A stretch of DNA of 64,000 nt from Deltaproteobacteria bacterium (GCA_022601195.1 JAHZIX010000026.1:58242-122241); one strand, 5' to 3'; shown: positions 24,163-33,497, counted from the stretch's first letter. Numbers and translations: made by a program. Notes: generated by a model from the letters alone, not told the origin.

Positions 24163-26508
24163 GTGAAATATTGCCCAATCTGCGGGAAGGAAGTCGCCTC
24201 GGGAGATGTCTGCCCGGCGGATGGGGCCGTGTTGATTCAAAAACGGCCGGGAGTGGAGAGCCTGGTGGGGACGGTGCTCAAGGGGACCTACCGGGTCGAG
24301 GAGCAGATTGGTGAGGGAGGCATGGGAGCGGTGTTTCGCGCCGTGCAAATGCCCTTGGGTCGAGATGTCGCCATCAAAGTGCTCCTGCCAGCGCTGGAAT
24401 CGACACCGTCTATGACCCAGCGCTTCTTCCAGGAAGCGAAAGCCCTCAGTCAGTTGAGCCACCCCCACGTGGTGAGCATCATCGATTTCGGCAATACCGA
24501 AGACGGCATGATCTACATGGTCATGGAGTTCCTGCAGGGCTCGACCCTCGGGGAAGTCGTGCCCCAGGGAACGGGTCTCTCAGTGGGGACGACGGTGCGT
24601 CTGATGCGGCAGATTTGCTCCGGCGTAGGTGCGGCCCACCGGTGCCACCTGGTGCACCGGGACCTCAAGCCAGAGAATATTTTTGTTGCCACGAGCGCCG
24701 CCGCTTCTGAGGTGGTCAAGATTCTCGACTTTGGCATTGCCCGAGCCCTCGGGGGCCAAGGGGATACCCGCTTGACGCAGACCGGGTTGATCATGGGCAC
24801 CCCTGGTTTTCTGGCACCGGAGCAGATCAACTCCGCTGCTGAGGCGGATTCTCGTTCGGATATCTATGCCCTTGGAGCCATTCTCTATTTCATGCTGACG
24901 GGCCAGCGGCCCTATCACGGCCAGACTCCTCAATCGATCCTTGCTCAGCAACTGCAGGAACCGCCCAGCGTCGACCTAGGAAAGTTGGGGGATCGCAGGC
25001 CTCTGGCGCGGGTGGTGCTCGAGGCCATGAACTTGGATCCGGAGGCGCGGTTCCAGACCACAGAGGAAATCGTCGAGGCTTTGGAGGAGGCCGCTGGAGC
25101 GGAGGAACTTGCTGTTGCCAATGCACGCCCAAAAGCAGCGGAAGCAACCAGTGCATCGGTTCTACGATCTAACGGAGGCCGAACGAAAATCTCTGGCAGC
25201 TCCCCCATGGAGCCAACGGAACTGGTGGGAGCTGTTCGGTCGCCGCGCTCTCGCCTCCCTTGGAAAAGCTTCGCGATTGTTCTTGGAGTGGTCACTGTAT
25301 TGGTCGCGGCCTTTTTCCTATGGAAAGCGAAGCGAGACTTTCCCCGGCAGCCCCGATCTGGTTTCACTCCCGTGGCCGCCCAGGCGCGCGGAGTGACCGC
25401 TGATCGCATCACGGTGGGGATGAGTGCGGTTTTTTCGGGGCCATCTCGAGAATTGGGCCGAGGAATGCAACTGGGCATCCAGACCTTCTTTTCGGAGGTC
25501 AATGAGAAGGGGGGAATCCACGGTCGAGAGTTACATTTAGTGGCTCTCGACGATGGCTACGAACCTAGCCGAGCAGCTACCAACATGGTCGAGCTTTTGA
25601 TGGATCGAAAGGTCTTCGCGGTGCTCGGCAATGTCGGAACCCCCACGGCGGAAGTCACTCTTCCTTTGGCCTTGGAGCAGGGGACTCCCTTTTTCGGCGC
25701 CTTTACCGGAGCGGATTTGCTGCGCCGAGAGCCACCGAATCGCCATGTGTTCAATTTTCGAGCCAGTTATGCCGAGGAGACCAGTGCCATCGTCGAGCAT
25801 TTCCTGGACGGTCTGGGCTTCGAGCCGTCGGAGATTGCTGTTTTCGCCCAAGAAGATGGCTTTGGGGATGCCGGCTTTCGGGGGGTCGAGGTGACCCTTC
25901 GGGAACGAGGCTACACCGATTCGATTCCTCGCTTGGGTTACCGACGCAATACCGTTGAGGTGGAAGATGCTGTGGAGCGGCTGTGGCAGGAACATCGAGA
26001 GACTCGCGGAGTCGTCATTGTGGCCACCTATCGAGCCGCCGCAGCGTTTATCCGACAGACCCGAGATAGGGGGAGTGATGCGGTCTTCGCTAGCCTCTCC
26101 TTCGTGGGCAGCCGTGCTTTTGCGGAGGAGCTACGGGAGCTGGGCCCCAACTACTTGACGGAAGTCATCGTGACTCAGGTGGTGCCACATTTCGACTCTC
26201 CGGAATCTGGAGTTGCGCGGTACCGGCAGCTGCTGGGAAAGCATTTCCCTTCCGAGCAGCCGGGCTTCGTTTCGCTGGAAGGCTACCTCGCAGCTCAGGT
26301 CTTTGTGGAAGCCCTGGAGCGCGCTGGCTCGGAGTTGACAGTGGAGGGCTTCGTTGGAGCTGCCGAATCTATCTCCGGCTTCGATCTGGGGATCGGCACG
26401 CCCATCGAGTTTGGCCCGGACCGGCATCAGGGATCGAAAAAGGTTTGGGGTACGGTTCTCGACGCTTCTGGGAAGTACCAGAAGCTGGATCTAGGTGCTG
26501 GGGACTAG
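24163..26508 (+). CDS. Receptor-like Ser/Thr kinase fused to a periplasmic ligand-binding (LivJ-type) domain
   Basis: This 781-aa protein starts at GTG. An N-terminal zinc-ribbon-like motif (CPICGKEVASGDVCPADG, Cys 4, 7, 17) precedes the kinase domain (about 43-310). That domain has IGEGGMGAVF, VAIKVLLP (Lys about 72), HRDLKPEN (Asp about 167), LDFGIARAL and GTPGFLAPEQ. A single TM helix (FAIVLGVVTVLVAAFFLW, about 372-391) leads to an outer domain of about 370 residues resembling ABC-transporter receptors of the Peripla_BP_6 family. It opens with DRITVGMSAVFSGPSRELGRGMQLGIQ and continues with VNEKGGIHGRELHLVALDDGYEP. The protein should sense a small molecule, possibly an amino acid or amide, outside and signal by phosphorylation inside. 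No transporter genes adjoin, which supports a receptor role. The ligand is unknown. Confidence 0.9.
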   Translation: MKYCPICGKEVASGDVCPADGAVLIQKRPGVESLVGTVLKGTYRVEEQIGEGGMGAVFRAVQMPLGRDVAIKVLLPALESTPSMTQRFFQEAKALSQLSHPHVVSIIDFGNTEDGMIYMVMEFLQGSTLGEVVPQGTGLSVGTTVRLMRQICSGVGAAHRCHLVHRDLKPENIFVATSAAASEVVKILDFGIARALGGQGDTRLTQTGLIMGTPGFLAPEQINSAAEADSRSDIYALGAILYFMLTGQRPYHGQTPQSILAQQLQEPPSVDLGKLGDRRPLARVVLEAMNLDPEARFQTTEEIVEALEEAAGAEELAVANARPKAAEATSASVLRSNGGRTKISGSSPMEPTELVGAVRSPRSRLPWKSFAIVLGVVTVLVAAFFLWKAKRDFPRQPRSGFTPVAAQARGVTADRITVGMSAVFSGPSRELGRGMQLGIQTFFSEVNEKGGIHGRELHLVALDDGYEPSRAATNMVELLMDRKVFAVLGNVGTPTAEVTLPLALEQGTPFFGAFTGADLLRREPPNRHVFNFRASYAEETSAIVEHFLDGLGFEPSEIAVFAQEDGFGDAGFRGVEVTLRERGYTDSIPRLGYRRNTVEVEDAVERLWQEHRETRGVVIVATYRAAAAFIRQTRDRGSDAVFASLSFVGSRAFAEELRELGPNYLTEVIVTQVVPHFDSPESGVARYRQLLGKHFPSEQPGFVSLEGYLAAQVFVEALERAGSELTVEGFVGAAESISGFDLGIGTPIEFGPDRHQGSKKVWGTVLDASGKYQKLDLGAGD

Positions 26509-26553
26509 TGTTAAGAATTTTCAGGATGTTCTCAAGAGGATGGGGTAGCTCGC

Positions 26554-26967
26554 ATGAAATTCAAGTCAGCTGTCGGTTGGTGGTACTACCTACTCCTTGT
26601 GGGAGTGAGTGTTCTTCTCGTCGTTTCTCTCTTTCCGCTCATGAGGAGCGGTCAGTTGTCCCTGGTCGCTGTTCTCGGAATCTTCCTGTTCTCCCTTGGC
26701 TTGCCTGTTTGGCTGCTCTTTTCTACCCACTATCAAGTTTCCGGTGAGATGCTGCAGATCAAATCCGGCCCTTTTTCCTGGAGTGTTCCTCTCGCCGAGA
26801 TCCGCTCCATGGCACCGAGTCGATCGGCATTTTCTGCTCCAGCCTTGTCTCTGGACCGTATTGAGATCGTCTATGGAGAAGGCAAACGAATCTTGATTTC
26901 TCCCGCCAAGAAAGAGGAATTTCTCAGAGCTGTCGAAAAAGTGACGGAGCTTTCGACAAGAAAATAA
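26554..26967 (+). CDS. PH-domain membrane protein
   Basis: This 137-aa protein has two N-terminal transmembrane helices (WWYYLLLVGVSVLLVVSLF and LSLVAVLGIFLFSLGLPVWLLF). A small beta domain follows (YQVSGEMLQIKSGPFSWSVPLAEIRSMAPSRS...LDRIEIVYGEGKRILISP) with the pattern of bacterial PH-like (bPH/YdbT-type) domains, ending in a helix. The function of this group is unknown. It follows the receptor kinase by 45 bp on the same strand, so the two may share a transcript. The ribosome site is weak. Confidence 0.75.
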   Translation: MKFKSAVGWWYYLLLVGVSVLLVVSLFPLMRSGQLSLVAVLGIFLFSLGLPVWLLFSTHYQVSGEMLQIKSGPFSWSVPLAEIRSMAPSRSAFSAPALSLDRIEIVYGEGKRILISPAKKEEFLRAVEKVTELSTRK

Positions 26968-26999
26968 CCCGCCGGTGACCTCGAAAGCCGGCCGGCGGG
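26968..26999. terminator. GC-rich hairpin between convergent genes
   Basis: Arms cccgccgg (26968-26975) and ccggcggg (26992-26999) pair perfectly, directly after the PH-domain gene and before the end of the convergent small secreted gene. There is no strong T tract on either strand. Confidence 0.5.
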
Positions 27000-27030
27000 A
27001 AACCCTAGGAATAAGTGTTGGCAGAGGGGC

Positions 27031-27414
27031 CTAGGAGAACGGTTCGCCAGGGCAGACGGGAATGTCCTGGCGATAGGTGGCATCGAGGGAGCACCGAACC
27101 CGCGTGAACCTGGGTGGGTTGGGGGGAGATACGGTGACCTGGGCACAAATCTTACAAGGGGTGGATCCGCTGTTGCCTTGGGGGCTGCAAGACTCACCCT
27201 TATAGGTCACTCGGTAGCCTGTTTTCACACCCCAGAAGGCGTAGCCACCGCCGCAGACACGAATAGACCACCCTACCTCGGTGGTGAGAGTGTCATCGGT
27301 ATACCAAACGGTTTCTACTTCTTGGCCGGGAAGGGCTTGGGCTTCCGGACTAAAACCAAGTTGGGCTGCTGCTCCTGTAACGAGAAGGGCAGCGATCATC
27401 AGGATTCGACGCAT
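27031..27414 (-). CDS. Small secreted protein, unknown
   Basis: ATG 27414 has AAGGAG 6 nt upstream and opens a signal peptide (MRRILMIAALLVTGAAAQLG...AQA); the longer frame to 27543 does not. The product is 127 aa. The mature part has two short Cys pairs (SCSPQGNSGSTPCKICAQV) and beta-type sequence (YTDDTLTTEVGWSIRVCGGGYAFWGVKTGYRV). It is not recognised. It follows sigma-kinase module 2 on the same strand, 146 bp after the kinase stop, but probably has its own promoter. Confidence 0.7.
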   Translation of the reverse strand: MRRILMIAALLVTGAAAQLGFSPEAQALPGQEVETVWYTDDTLTTEVGWSIRVCGGGYAFWGVKTGYRVTYKGESCSPQGNSGSTPCKICAQVTVSPPNPPRFTRVRCSLDATYRQDIPVCPGEPFS

Positions 27415-27560
27415 GGGAGTCTCCTTTTCCGGTAGTGGCGAGGAATCGATACGAAACCTTGGTAAAAGGTTTCGATGCTTCAACCCGTTCGCCCTGTTGT
27501 CTCTCTGACCTGAGAGGCGACACGAAACGAGAGATTGGATCACCGGAAAGAAAAGGTTTT

Positions 27561-30149
27561 TTATCGGGGGAGCAGGGCTTCGAAGTGTGAGATTTCCTCG
27601 GCTCTCCCGCAGCGCTCCAGATGGCCCCGGAGGCGAGTCAAGGCATTGAGCTGGCTGCGGCTCTTGGCTCTCTCGAGGGAGGCCTCAAAGCTGTGAACCA
27701 GCAGGGGGTCGGCTACTTGGCACCGGCCCTGGAGACTGATGCTCTCGCCGAGAAGACCCTGAGCATCGGCGATGCGCCAATGATCGCCGAGGCGAGGCTG
27801 CCACTCTTCGAGGAGCTGGTGAATTCGTTCTTCAGCTCTTTCCGGTGCTCCTTGGAATGCCCAGGTACGAGCCACCTGAAGATCGAAGACGAAGACCAGC
27901 CAGTGAGGGGGATCTAGCCCTCGCTGGAGATCCCCCGCTTGTTGAAAGAGGGTCTCGGCCCCTGCAAAGTTGCCTCGGTCAAAGCGCAGGCTGGCCAAAT
28001 TGCTCAGCAGGTAGGGATCGGCGTTCTGTTGCCCAAAATTGGCCTCTCGAAGGCCGATAGCCTCCGCCAGAGCCCGTTCCGCGGCCTCGAGATCTCCCAG
28101 CCGCCTCAAGCTGGTTCCGAGGTTGTTGAGCGGTGTCACCAGGCCAGGATGACTCTTCCCGAAGCGGTTCCGCCTCAATCTCAGAGCGCTGCGGTTGAGT
28201 CGGGCTGCCTGTTCATAGTCGCCGGTGGCGCTACGCAGCCGGGCTAGCTGCTCCAGAGCTGCTATCCGTTGGGAGCTTCCCGGGGGTAATTGGTGAGTGA
28301 GGGCAAGAGCTTCCGCTGCCGGCCCTTCCGCAGCATCGAATTCATCCCGGTAGCAAAGCACCGACACCAGGTGGTTGAGGGCTTCCACCAATTTCGAGGT
28401 TGTCGATGGCTCTAGTGATGAATCGAGCCTGCGGCGCAGCTCCGCCACCGCCAGGCGGGCCTCTTTTTCCGCCTGATCTAGATCACCCAATTCCTTGAGG
28501 GCAGAAGCCAGAGCACCGCGTGTCTCCGCCACGTCCGGGTGGCGGTCGCCGAGAGCCTGGCGGCGGAGGCTCAATGCTTCTCCGAGCTGGTGCCGCGCTC
28601 GCTCGGGGTGCCCCAATTCCTGAAAGATAGATCCGGAGGTGTGGAGCAGCTCGGCGCGAACCTCCGGGTGGTCGATCAGGCTCGCCTCGAGAATGGGGAC
28701 GCTTCGTTCCAGAGCTTCGCGGACGGTCAGCTCTTCTCCTGGAAGGGAGTAGGGACTGCTGAACCGGAAAAGCTCGAGGACGAGAGACAGTACCTGAGCC
28801 TTCTTGTCTCGTTCCAGGAGGGCCTGGTCCCGTTGGTTGGCGACTCTCTTGGCCTGCACCGTCATGGCCGCCTCGAAACCCACAATGAGCACCGCAACCG
28901 CCAGCCCCGCCACTACCGCCCGCCGCCTTCGCCGGACGAACTTACCCAGCCGATACCTCCAGCTCATGGAGTGGGCGGCGACCGGCAAGCGGGCCTGGTA
29001 TCTCTCGAAGTCGGCAGCGAGGTGTTCCACCGAACCGTAGCGTTGCCGGGGAGAGCTCCCGAGAGCTTTGAGGACGATGGCATCGATGTCTCCCTGGAGC
29101 TCTTTGGCGAGATTTCTCGACTCCGGTAGGGAGAGCGAGTTGGCCGCCGTTTTGCTATTGACGGGCCGAGCTACGACGACACTGGGTCGGGGTGGCTCGG
29201 TTTCCAGGAGCAACCGCTCGATTTCAAGGGGGGAGAGACCTGCGAAAGAGAACGGCAAGCTTCCGGTTAGCAGCCGATAGGTCAGCACTCCCAAAGAATA
29301 GACGTCACTGGCAGTCGAGATGGGGCCGCCACGAAGTTGCTCCGGACTTGCGTAACTGGGGGTGAAGAGTCGCTCCAGAGTCGCGGTGGGCTCCAGGCCA
29401 GCGGAGGAAAGGCGCGGTTGCAGAAGTTTGGCGATACCAAAGTCCAGTAGCTTGGGTTCTCCCTGGGCGGTGACCAAGATATTGGAAGGCTTGAGGTCGC
29501 TATGGACCACTAGATTGCGGTGTGCATGATCGACCGCAGCACAGACTTTGATGAGCAGAGTGAACAGCTCCTGGACGGTGGGTTGGTGGTGCTGGCACCA
29601 CTGGTCGATGGGCTCCCCTTCGACGTACTCCATGACGAAGTAGGGCAAGCCGGACTCGGTGCTTCCGCCATCGTAGAGACGGGCGATTCCGGGGTGCTCT
29701 AGGCTAGCGAGGATCTGTCGCTCGGTGCGTAGGCGCTCGAGAATTGCTTCCGTTTCCATGTCCGGGCGAACGAATTTGAGCACCACGTTGCGCTCGAAGG
29801 CGTCATCGGATCGCACCGCCAAATAGACGATACTCATACCTCCCTGTCCGAGTCGGCGCAGGATGCGGTAAGCGCCGATCTCGACGCCCGGTTCTATGCC
29901 TCGCAGGGGTTCTCTAAGTGGTTCTCGTAGGGGGCCTCGGAGGGGCTGTTCGAGGCGTGGGCCTCGGGCCAAGGGTGCCTCGAAGAAGGCTTCTTCCTGG
30001 GCGTCTGCGGCGAGTAGCTCTTCCACCCCGCGAAGCAGATTCTGGTCGCCAGCACAAGCGTCCGCAAGAAACTGAGTTCGTTCCTGGGGCGGCCGATCGA
30101 TCGTGCTTTCGAAGAGATCCCAGATCTCCTGCCAACGAGGGTGGCTCAC
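27561..30149 (-). CDS. Membrane Ser/Thr protein kinase with TPR repeats (sigma-kinase module 2)
   Basis: This 862-aa kinase is paralogous to the one at 1609-4179. The N-terminal segment holds a Leu-Arg-Glu-Pro repeat (LREPLREPLRG, about 73-83). The kinase domain (about 94-390) has LGQGGMSIVYL, VVLKFVRPD (Lys about 125), VVHSDLKPSN with catalytic Asp about 218, and DFGIAKLL. The Arg of the usual HRD is Ser here, so it is a non-RD kinase and may not need activation-loop phosphorylation. A TM helix (AVVAGLAVAVLIVGFEAAMTV) and a long TPR array follow. Its GTG start overlaps the sigma-factor stop (GTGA), so the two are co-translated. Confidence 0.9.
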   Translation of the reverse strand: MSHPRWQEIWDLFESTIDRPPQERTQFLADACAGDQNLLRGVEELLAADAQEEAFFEAPLARGPRLEQPLRGPLREPLREPLRGIEPGVEIGAYRILRRLGQGGMSIVYLAVRSDDAFERNVVLKFVRPDMETEAILERLRTERQILASLEHPGIARLYDGGSTESGLPYFVMEYVEGEPIDQWCQHHQPTVQELFTLLIKVCAAVDHAHRNLVVHSDLKPSNILVTAQGEPKLLDFGIAKLLQPRLSSAGLEPTATLERLFTPSYASPEQLRGGPISTASDVYSLGVLTYRLLTGSLPFSFAGLSPLEIERLLLETEPPRPSVVVARPVNSKTAANSLSLPESRNLAKELQGDIDAIVLKALGSSPRQRYGSVEHLAADFERYQARLPVAAHSMSWRYRLGKFVRRRRRAVVAGLAVAVLIVGFEAAMTVQAKRVANQRDQALLERDKKAQVLSLVLELFRFSSPYSLPGEELTVREALERSVPILEASLIDHPEVRAELLHTSGSIFQELGHPERARHQLGEALSLRRQALGDRHPDVAETRGALASALKELGDLDQAEKEARLAVAELRRRLDSSLEPSTTSKLVEALNHLVSVLCYRDEFDAAEGPAAEALALTHQLPPGSSQRIAALEQLARLRSATGDYEQAARLNRSALRLRRNRFGKSHPGLVTPLNNLGTSLRRLGDLEAAERALAEAIGLREANFGQQNADPYLLSNLASLRFDRGNFAGAETLFQQAGDLQRGLDPPHWLVFVFDLQVARTWAFQGAPERAEERIHQLLEEWQPRLGDHWRIADAQGLLGESISLQGRCQVADPLLVHSFEASLERAKSRSQLNALTRLRGHLERCGRAEEISHFEALLPR

Positions 30150-30937
30150 GCTTTATCAGCCCCTAATTTGCCAGCGCCTGTTTCGTCAGGGAGTGAAGTT
30201 GGGGGCCGGTCGGCTCCTAGGTAGTGGATCAACCAAGCTCGGGCAGATCTCCAGCGGCGAGTTACTGTGGCGCTGGAGATACCCAGCACTTCGGCGATCT
30301 CTTCCCGGTCGAGGCCACCGAAGTAGCGCAGCTCCACGACCCGAGCCCGTTGTAAATCATGGCGGGAAAGCTCTAAGAGGGCCTGATCGAGAGCGAGTAG
30401 GTCAGGTGTCCTTTCGACTGGAATGCAGTCCAATCCGGTGCTTCCCAAGTCGATACGTTGGGCCTCTCCTCCTCGCTTTTCGCGCCCGTGGTAGCGAGCG
30501 TGCTCCACCAGAACGCGGCGCATGAGCCGGGCGCACATGGCAAAGAAATGGGCCCGGCTACGCCAGTCGACCCGCTCGAGATCTACCACTCGCAAGTAGG
30601 CTTCGTGGACCAGGGCCGTAGCGTGGAGGGTTTGGGCCCGGCTTTCACCCCGCATCAAGTTACCGGCAATCTTCTTGAGCTGCTTGTAGACCTTGGGGAG
30701 GAGCTCCGTGAGGGCATCCTTGTTTCCTCCTCGCCAGGCAGCGAGAAGGGCCGTGATGTCACTCGACCCACTCCGGTCCGCTTGCGAGGAAGGAATGACC
30801 TTCGAAGGTGCGCATTTCGAAGAGACTCCCTGCGCCGATCTCACAGAACCGCCTATGGGCCGCCAGGGGCCAGAGAAGGTCTCGCCACCTCTGCCCCCTG
30901 GCGGAAAAAACTTATGCTGCAGCCGGCTCAAATTCAC
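30146..30937 (-). CDS. ECF-like sigma factor (TIGR02999-type), module 2
   Basis: The sigma core starts near SSDITALLAAWRGGNKDALTEL. Region 2 contains HATALVHEAYLRVV and FFAMCARLMRRVLVEHARYHGREKRGG. Region 4 holds RVVELRYFGGLDREEIAEVLGISSATVTRRWRSARAWL. The C-terminal tail (TSLPDETGAGKLGADKA) is extra. It pairs with the overlapping kinase like module 1. The start is uncertain: GTG 30937 has no proper site; TTG 30931 has AGGAAGG upstream; GTG 30844 would give a family-length protein. About 60 residues before the core look non-conserved, so the shorter version is quite possible. Confidence 0.8.
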   Translation of the reverse strand: MNLSRLQHKFFPPGGRGGETFSGPWRPIGGSVRSAQGVSSKCAPSKVIPSSQADRSGSSDITALLAAWRGGNKDALTELLPKVYKQLKKIAGNLMRGESRAQTLHATALVHEAYLRVVDLERVDWRSRAHFFAMCARLMRRVLVEHARYHGREKRGGEAQRIDLGSTGLDCIPVERTPDLLALDQALLELSRHDLQRARVVELRYFGGLDREEIAEVLGISSATVTRRWRSARAWLIHYLGADRPPTSLPDETGAGKLGADKA

Positions 30938-30964
30938 CTTCCTATTGGGCCCAAGAAATGACGT

Positions 30965-31222
30965 CTAGGAGTCGCCGGGAAAACAGCTGAAGGTGCCGGT
31001 TGGAGACTCCTCGGTTCCCATGAGCACACAGAGTTCTTTGCAGACTTCATTGGGTCCGCAGAACCCCTGGGAATCTCTGGCTTGGGAGTCGGAAGTTCTG
31101 AGCCACACCTGTCGATGGATATCTATGGGAGCAGAGGCAGCCTTCGATGCTCCAATCACCAACGGTCCGACAACCAGCATAGTGCCAAGCGCCAGGCCAA
31201 GCCTTCGGTGGTCAGCTTTCAT
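30965..31222 (-). CDS. Small secreted four-Cys protein, unknown
   Basis: This 85-aa product has AAAGGAG 7 nt before ATG 31222, a signal peptide (LGLALGTMLVVGPLVIGASKAASA) and a short mature part with four Cys (FCGPNEVCKELCVLMG, FSCFPG). The spacing fits a small disulfide-bonded domain. It is not recognised. It lies just upstream of the sigma-factor gene on the same strand. Confidence 0.65.
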   Translation of the reverse strand: MKADHRRLGLALGTMLVVGPLVIGASKAASAPIDIHRQVWLRTSDSQARDSQGFCGPNEVCKELCVLMGTEESPTGTFSCFPGDS

Positions 31223-31477
31223 GAAAGAACTCCTTTTCGTCTAGGCCCCTACCGGGGCCGTTGCGGTTGAGAACGATTTCCAGCCGTCGGTTGTTCCCGA
31301 GGGGGTTGGGCCGGTGTTCGTTCTCAGAGGCGCCATCGAGGGGAGATTTGGATCACGGCTGCTGGAAAAAGGTCAAAGGCCGGGGAGATGGCTGTGGATA
31401 TCTCTGGATACATGGACATCCGATTTGCTGCACCGATCCTGCTCGCTGCCCCTCATTCCTAGCAGCGGTTTGTTTTT

Positions 31478-32497
31478 CTATGACCAGTTTTCCAAGACGA
31501 CCTTTCCAATCGTGCGCCCGGTCTCGATCTGAGCGTGGGCTTTTCGCAGGTTCGCGGCATTGATGGGCCTGACAACCTCGGCGCTCGTCGTGCGCACCGT
31601 ACCCGCGTCGACGAGGGCCGCCACCGCGTTCAGCAAGTTGTGCTGCTCGATCATGTCCGAGGTACCAAACATTGAGCGGGTGAACATGAATTCCCACGAA
31701 AACGAGGCACTCTTGGCTTGCAAGGGCCCAATGTCCACCGGCGCGGAGGTTTCGACGATTGAGCAGATATGCCCCTGGGGGGCGACAACCTTCGACATGG
31801 TTTCCCAGTGGCCGTCCGTGTGGTTGAGGCACAACACGTAGTCGACTTGTGCAAAGCCGAGGGCCTCCAGCTGCTTTGGGATGTTTTCTCGGTGGTTGAC
31901 CACGTGGTCAGCACCAAGCTCGAGGCACCAATTTCGCGACTCCTCTCGCGACGCAGTCGCAATGACAGTGAGTTTGGCAATTTGTTTGGCGATTTGGATG
32001 GCGATCGAACCGACCCCACCAGCTCCACCAATGACGAGTAGTGACCGACTTGCAGCGGATCCGTCGCGGGGGATTCTCATTCGATCAAATAGGGACTCCC
32101 ACGCGGTGATACTCGTGAGAGGGAGAGCGGCAGCCTCTGCGAAGCTCAAGCTCTCCGGCTTGCTGCCAACGATCCGCTCGTCGACGAGGTGGAATTCGCT
32201 GTAGGTCCCGGGCCGGGTAATGCTTCCTGCGTAAAAGACTTCGTCGCCGGGGGCAAAAAGGGTGACGCCTGGGCCAATGGCTTCCACGGTTCCTGCAGCA
32301 TCCCACCCGAGTATCCGCGGCGGGTCCTCCACATCCGCTTTCGGTGCCCGGACCTTGGTGTCTACGGGATTGACCGAGATGGCCTGAACCGAGATGAGGA
32401 GGTCGTGCCCTTCCACCTCAGGTTTAGGAAGCTCGAGGTCGACGAGGGAGGCGTCATCCGTGATGGGAAGATACTTCGTGAGTCCAATGGCTTTCAT
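31478..32497 (-). CDS. Zinc-type alcohol dehydrogenase-like / quinone oxidoreductase (MDR family)
   Basis: This 339-aa MDR protein starts MKAIGLTKYLPITDDASL, and ATG 32497 has AAAGGAC about 10 nt upstream. It has the GroES-like N-domain (SVNPVDTKVRAPKADVEDPPRILGWDAAGTVEAIG), the Rossmann loop VIGGAGGVGSIAIQIAKQ and HVVNHRENI. Catalytic zinc ligands are not obvious, as usual in the ZADH/quinone-reductase branch. It should reduce quinones or activated alkenes with NADPH. It belongs to a set (SDR, LLM oxidoreductase) divergent from an HxlR regulator, suggesting a response to electrophiles or quinones. Confidence 0.9.
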   Translation of the reverse strand: MKAIGLTKYLPITDDASLVDLELPKPEVEGHDLLISVQAISVNPVDTKVRAPKADVEDPPRILGWDAAGTVEAIGPGVTLFAPGDEVFYAGSITRPGTYSEFHLVDERIVGSKPESLSFAEAAALPLTSITAWESLFDRMRIPRDGSAASRSLLVIGGAGGVGSIAIQIAKQIAKLTVIATASREESRNWCLELGADHVVNHRENIPKQLEALGFAQVDYVLCLNHTDGHWETMSKVVAPQGHICSIVETSAPVDIGPLQAKSASFSWEFMFTRSMFGTSDMIEQHNLLNAVAALVDAGTVRTTSAEVVRPINAANLRKAHAQIETGRTIGKVVLENWS

Positions 32498-32654
32498 GGT
32501 TAGTTTTGTCCTTTGGTAACGGAGGTTGAGGGAACTAGAACGGACTCGCTGCTCGACGAGATCCGCCGGAAGCTTCAGCTGGCGATCCCAGAACATGGCT
32601 GGATATGAGGCATGAACTCGCTGCCAAGCCTGCAGGCTCCCGAGGTCTCTGAAA

Positions 32655-32674
32655 GAAACGAAATGTTTTGTTTC
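32655..32674. other. 20-bp near-palindrome at the SDR stop codon
   Basis: gaaacgaaat/gttttgtttc is palindromic but for two mismatched pairs, and overlaps the SDR stop codon. On the minus strand it is followed by tttc. It may be a weak terminator within the operon or a regulator site. Confidence 0.3.
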
Positions 32675-33497
32675 ATTGGTTCAGTTCAGCGAGGACCTTC
32701 TCTATCGTACTGACGATCTCGTGAGACTTTTCCGGGTCGAGGGCATCGGGATGGGGAGAGGCGAAGCGACCCGAGTCGTTGTCGAAATACTGACCGGAGG
32801 CGGCTGCAAACTCCTCGGCAAGGGCGGCGCGACGAAGGATTTCCGCCCCTATGCGAATGTCGCCGCCAGCTACTCCAAAGGCTTGCTTGACCATCTTGGT
32901 GCCCAGCAGGGAGCCGGGGTTCACTGCGATGATGGCGGGACCCTGTTCTTTGAGGCTCTGCTCTTGGAAGGACAGCGCCATGTAGCGCGACCACATAGTG
33001 AGTGCCAGCTTGCTCTGCGCATAAGCCGCTGAGTCTCGCAATCTAACTTTTCCTGCCAGGGCCTTAGGGTCGACGGCGGCCTGTGCGGCGGAGGAAAGGT
33101 TCACGACCCGTCCGGTTCTCCCCAACAACGGCAGGAGCCTTTTCGTCAGCAGAAAGGGAGCTATCGTATTAACGACAAAACGTACATCGAGGCCGTCTGT
33201 TGTGATGGGCTCGGGCGACTTGTAGACGCCTGCGTTGTTGATCAGCACATCGAGACTCGCGTTTCGGTTGACCACCATTTTTGCCAAAGCCTCCACCTCG
33301 GAGAGGATTGATAGGTCGGCCGCGAAGCTTTCGACTCGACCTTCCCCCGGCAGCTCAGAGAGCGTTGCCCTCGCTCGTTCTAGTTTTGACCGGTTGCGGC
33401 CGTGCACCAGAACCTTGTGTCCCAAGGAGACCAGTGTCTTGGCAGTCTCTAGGCCGATTCCATCCGTCGAGCCGGTAATGAGAATGGTTTGTTGCAT
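32673..33497 (-). CDS. SDR-family NAD(P)-dependent oxidoreductase
   Basis: This is a 274-aa protein. It has the cofactor loop TGSTDGIGLE, the NNAG motif (DVLINNAGVY), the Ser in NLSSAAQAAV and the Tyr-Lys pair in AYAQSKLAL. It resembles the retinol-dehydrogenase-like, light-dependent-reductase-like branch. The substrate is unknown. The ATG has GAGAGGAA 7 nt upstream. It sits 42 bp after the LLM gene on the same strand and 175 bp before the MDR gene, so all three may be one operon under HxlR control. Confidence 0.88.
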   Translation of the reverse strand: MQQTILITGSTDGIGLETAKTLVSLGHKVLVHGRNRSKLERARATLSELPGEGRVESFAADLSILSEVEALAKMVVNRNASLDVLINNAGVYKSPEPITTDGLDVRFVVNTIAPFLLTKRLLPLLGRTGRVVNLSSAAQAAVDPKALAGKVRLRDSAAYAQSKLALTMWSRYMALSFQEQSLKEQGPAIIAVNPGSLLGTKMVKQAFGVAGGDIRIGAEILRRAALAEEFAAASGQYFDNDSGRFASPHPDALDPEKSHEIVSTIEKVLAELNQ

